A stretch of 22,801 nt of DNA from the NCBI GenBank assembly GCA_016296945.1, contig JAEDHQ010000026.1:1-22801 (forward strand), in the 5' to 3' direction. The notes below the pieces were generated by a model. The model was given only the letters and a program-made list of their open reading frames with translations. It made no database searches and had not been told where the DNA came from. The stretch is from Bacilli bacterium. Lineage in GTDB: Bacteria > Bacillota_I > Bacilli_A > ML615J-28 > CAG-698. Below, piece by piece: positions 20,664-22,801 of the stretch (within the stretch, counting starts at the first letter, position 1; each line of letters starts with the position of its first letter). The position numbers and the translations under genes were made by a program.

Positions 20664-22691
20664 TTATTTAATTTCACTTAAGTCAGAATATGTGCTCTTG
20701 CATTTTGGATATTGATCACAGGCATAGAACTTTTGACCTTTAGTTCTTCCTTTTTTACTTACTCTTTCCACAATATATCCCTTTTCACAATGCGGGCATT
20801 TAATACCAGTATTTACTGGTTCTGGTGCTTCTTTTTTCTTAATGTAACGACATTTTGGAAATGCAGAGCAAGCCGCAAATTCACCAAAACGACCATTTCT
20901 CATCACTAATTTACTTCCACATTGTGGGCAAACTTCATCTAAGAGGATAGGATAAATCTTTTCCATCTTTTCATCAGCATTTTTAACTAATGGCATATAG
21001 TCATCATAGAATGCTTTAATTTCCTCATTCCATACTTTTTCACCAACAGAAATATCATCAAGTATTTCTTCCATTTGGGCAGTATATTTTACATTGATAA
21101 CTTGACTGAAGAATTCATCTAATTTATCACTAGTTAACATTCCTTGATCTGTAGGTACTAATGCTTTATTTACAACCTTAACATAGTATCTATTCTTTAG
21201 TGTATCAACAATTGTTGAATAAGTTGAAGGACGACCAATTCCTAGTTCTTCCATCTTACGAATGATTCGACCTTCAGAATATCTACTAGGCGGATTAGTA
21301 AATTTTTGCTCACTATCAACGCTTGGTTTTGATACTTCTTCACCTATTTCAAAATCAGGTAACGCTTTTAATTCCCCATCAAGATCTTCATAAATATGCA
21401 TATAGCCATCAAACTTTACAACTTCACCATTTGTTTCAAAAACATACCCATTATTTTCAATTTTTATTTTTTGATCTTCTATAATCGCAGGAGTCATTAA
21501 TGCGGCTAAAACTCGATTATAAATCAGATTATAAAGTTTATATTCATCATTTGTTAAGTATGCTTTAACACTATCTGGAGTATATTCAATCTTTGATGGA
21601 CGTATTGCTTCATGCGCATCTTGTACATTCTTTCCTTTTGAAGAATCAGTATATCCTTTATAATATTCTTTACCAAAATTATCTTCGATATATTTTTTCG
21701 CATAACCAATGAACTCATTAGATAAACGAATAGAGTCAGTACGCATATATGTGATTAAACCTACACGTTCATTTTTTAATTCAACGCCTTCATATAAAGA
21801 TTGAGCAACCATCATTGTCTTCTTCGCATTAAATCCTAATCTCGAAAAAGCTTCTTGTTGTAAAGTTGAAGTAATGAATGGAGGTTTGGCAAACTTTTCA
21901 CGTTCTTTTCTTATGCAATCAGTAATAACAAAACGATTTGATAATGAATCTAAAACATTTTGTGTTTCTTCTTTGTTATTCAATTTTATTTTTTCATCTT
22001 GGTAATTTACTAATTTTGCTTTAATCTTTTTGTTCTTTTTAGTAAAAGATAGATATACATCCCAATATTCTTCAGGAACAAAATTATTAATTTCTTTTTC
22101 ACGATCACAAATTAATTTCAAAACAACACTTTGAACACGGCCAGCCGATTTAGAACCGATTTTACGTTGTAACAATTTAGATAAACTAAAACCAATAATT
22201 CGATCTAAGATTCGTCGTGACTCTTGCGAATGAACTAAATCAATATCGATATCCCGACCATTCTCAAGTGATTGTAAAATAACATTCTTAGTGATTTCGT
22301 TAAAGACAATACGTTCACATTCTTTATCTTTTAAGTTCAAAACCTCATATAAATGCCAACTTATTGCTTCCCCTTCACGGTCAGGGTCGGTTGCCAAATA
22401 TACTTTATCAGCATTTTTCACAAGTTGCTTTAACTCTCTAATTGTTGGCAATTTATCTTGCAGCAATTTATACATTGGCATAAATCCATTTTCAATATCA
22501 ATTCCGAAACCACCATATCCACGAGTAGTCAAATCACGAATATGTCCCTTACTTGATGTAACAATAAAATCATTACCAAGATATTTTTCAATAGTCTTTG
22601 ATTTAGATGGACTTTCTACAATCACCAAATGTTTTAATTCAGTATCTTTTGAAGAAGACTTCTTATTTTTTAAAGTTTCTTTTGTAACCAT
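20664..22691 (-). CDS. topA: DNA topoisomerase I
   Basis: Type IA topoisomerase, relaxing negative supercoils through a transient 5'-phosphotyrosine break. The TOPRIM domain begins HLVIVESPSKSKTIEKYLG (residues 21-39; E26) and holds the metal-binding DPDREGEA (102-109). The active-site tyrosine is Y315 in GLITYMRTDSIRLS. The C-terminus has two topoisomerase zinc ribbons: C588, C591, C608, C614 and C632, C635, C658, C664. The 675-residue length fits Firmicutes enzymes. A lysine/serine-rich extension of about 18 residues precedes TOPRIM. AAGGTG lies 5-6 nt before the ATG. In many Firmicutes the gene before topA is dprA; here an open frame ending in TGA overlaps the ribosome site. Confidence 0.97.
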   Translation of the reverse strand: MVTKETLKNKKSSSKDTELKHLVIVESPSKSKTIEKYLGNDFIVTSSKGHIRDLTTRGYGGFGIDIENGFMPMYKLLQDKLPTIRELKQLVKNADKVYLATDPDREGEAISWHLYEVLNLKDKECERIVFNEITKNVILQSLENGRDIDIDLVHSQESRRILDRIIGFSLSKLLQRKIGSKSAGRVQSVVLKLICDREKEINNFVPEEYWDVYLSFTKKNKKIKAKLVNYQDEKIKLNNKEETQNVLDSLSNRFVITDCIRKEREKFAKPPFITSTLQQEAFSRLGFNAKKTMMVAQSLYEGVELKNERVGLITYMRTDSIRLSNEFIGYAKKYIEDNFGKEYYKGYTDSSKGKNVQDAHEAIRPSKIEYTPDSVKAYLTNDEYKLYNLIYNRVLAALMTPAIIEDQKIKIENNGYVFETNGEVVKFDGYMHIYEDLDGELKALPDFEIGEEVSKPSVDSEQKFTNPPSRYSEGRIIRKMEELGIGRPSTYSTIVDTLKNRYYVKVVNKALVPTDQGMLTSDKLDEFFSQVINVKYTAQMEEILDDISVGEKVWNEEIKAFYDDYMPLVKNADEKMEKIYPILLDEVCPQCGSKLVMRNGRFGEFAACSAFPKCRYIKKKEAPEPVNTGIKCPHCEKGYIVERVSKKGRTKGQKFYACDQYPKCKSTYSDLSEIK

Positions 22692-22710
22692 TTTATCACC
22701 TTTTTTTCCA

Positions 22711-22735
22711 AATGAATTTATTGAATAAATTCATT
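22711..22735. other. 11-bp inverted repeat at the start of the tandem array
   Basis: AATGAATTTAT and ATAAATTCATT are perfect inverted complements around TGA. The second arm belongs to the first 15-bp repeat unit, so one inverted half-unit lies between the array and topA. Confidence 0.7.
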
Positions 22736-22801
22736 TTGAATAAATTCATTTTGAGTAAATTCATTATAAATAAATTCATTTTGAATAAATTCATTATGAA
22801 T
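22721..22801. repeat. 15-bp tandem repeat array next to topA, running off the right edge
   Basis: The unit TTGAATAAATTCATT occurs at 22721-22735, 22736-22750, 22751-22765 (one change, GAG), 22766-22780 (ATAAA start), 22781-22795, and begins again at 22796. Each unit contains the dyad TGAAT-AA-ATTCA. The full copy number cannot be seen. Confidence 0.9.

Larger units (their letters stand above)
22696..22801 (-). other. Open frame across the repeat array, possible 3' end of an upstream gene
   Basis: One minus-strand frame is open from the right edge to TGA at 22698-22696, 4 nt before the topA ATG. It reads about six copies of a five-residue unit (MNLFK, MNLFI, MNLLK) and ends NKFIWKKR. The unit length, 15 bp, is a multiple of three, so an open frame may be accidental. 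It could be the repeat-expanded tail of the gene preceding topA (often dprA) or non-coding. Confidence 0.3.

Noticed and set aside
22721..22801. CRISPR array
   Set aside because: The repeats are 15 bp and directly abutting with no unique spacers, and no cas gene is present.

Overview
The window is AT-rich bacterial DNA from a low-GC Gram-positive lineage. Strong Shine-Dalgarno sites (AGGAGG, AAGGTG), sigma-A promoters, U-tailed hairpin terminators, lipobox lipoproteins, CotJ spore-coat-type proteins and a YtrA-like GntR/ABC operon all point to Bacillota or the Bacillota/Mycoplasmatota border. TGA is a stop codon (gntR ends in TGA) and tryptophan is TGG, so the code is standard and not the Mycoplasma/Spiroplasma code. 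An Acholeplasma/Izemoplasma/Haloplasma/Erysipelotrichia-like source is an inference. All genes but one lie on the minus strand, so transcription units read from high to low coordinates.

Layout: (1) 1-1665: a rhamnulokinase-family kinase followed 15 nt later by a lipoprotein that runs off the left edge. (2) 1675-2123: a small monocistronic gene for a protein matching only region 2 of an ECF sigma factor, with a near-consensus promoter overlapped by a 12-bp palindrome. (3) 2425-3433: the only plus-strand gene, a DegV/FakB fatty-acid-binding protein, with its own terminator. (4) 3474-8301: a glycerol operon with glycerol kinase, a GlpA-like FAD/[2Fe-2S] glycerol-3-phosphate dehydrogenase, an FAD/NAD oxidoreductase and a DUF1667 four-cysteine protein. 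It would phosphorylate glycerol and oxidise glycerol-3-phosphate. (5) 8311-10747: an RlmI-like rRNA methyltransferase and a PlsC-like acyltransferase carrying a zinc ribbon. (6) 10802-12380: a CorC/HlyC (CNNM) membrane transporter with a structured leader of about 220 nt that contains a well-initiated 30-codon ORF with an acidic N-terminus. (7) 12465-13577: a CotJA-CotJB fusion plus CotJC, a manganese catalase with all five metal ligands. (8) 13585-15508: a YtrA-like regulator, ABC ATPase and permease, under a perfect consensus promoter with a YtrA-like operator. (9) 15517-17864: Tex. (10) 17901-20588: a large surface lipoprotein with three near-identical OB-fold-like repeats, flanked by near-identical terminators. 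(11) 20664-22801: topA, preceded by an array of 15-bp tandem repeats that runs off the right edge.

Most genes are housekeeping or central metabolism. The parts most worth a second look are the acidic leader ORF upstream of the CorC transporter, the region-2-only sigma-like gene with its palindromic operator candidate, the CotJA-CotJB fusion, the 15-bp repeats abutting topA, and the repeat-built lipoprotein between duplicated terminators. No CRISPR array, tRNA, rRNA, transposase or prophage gene was seen.
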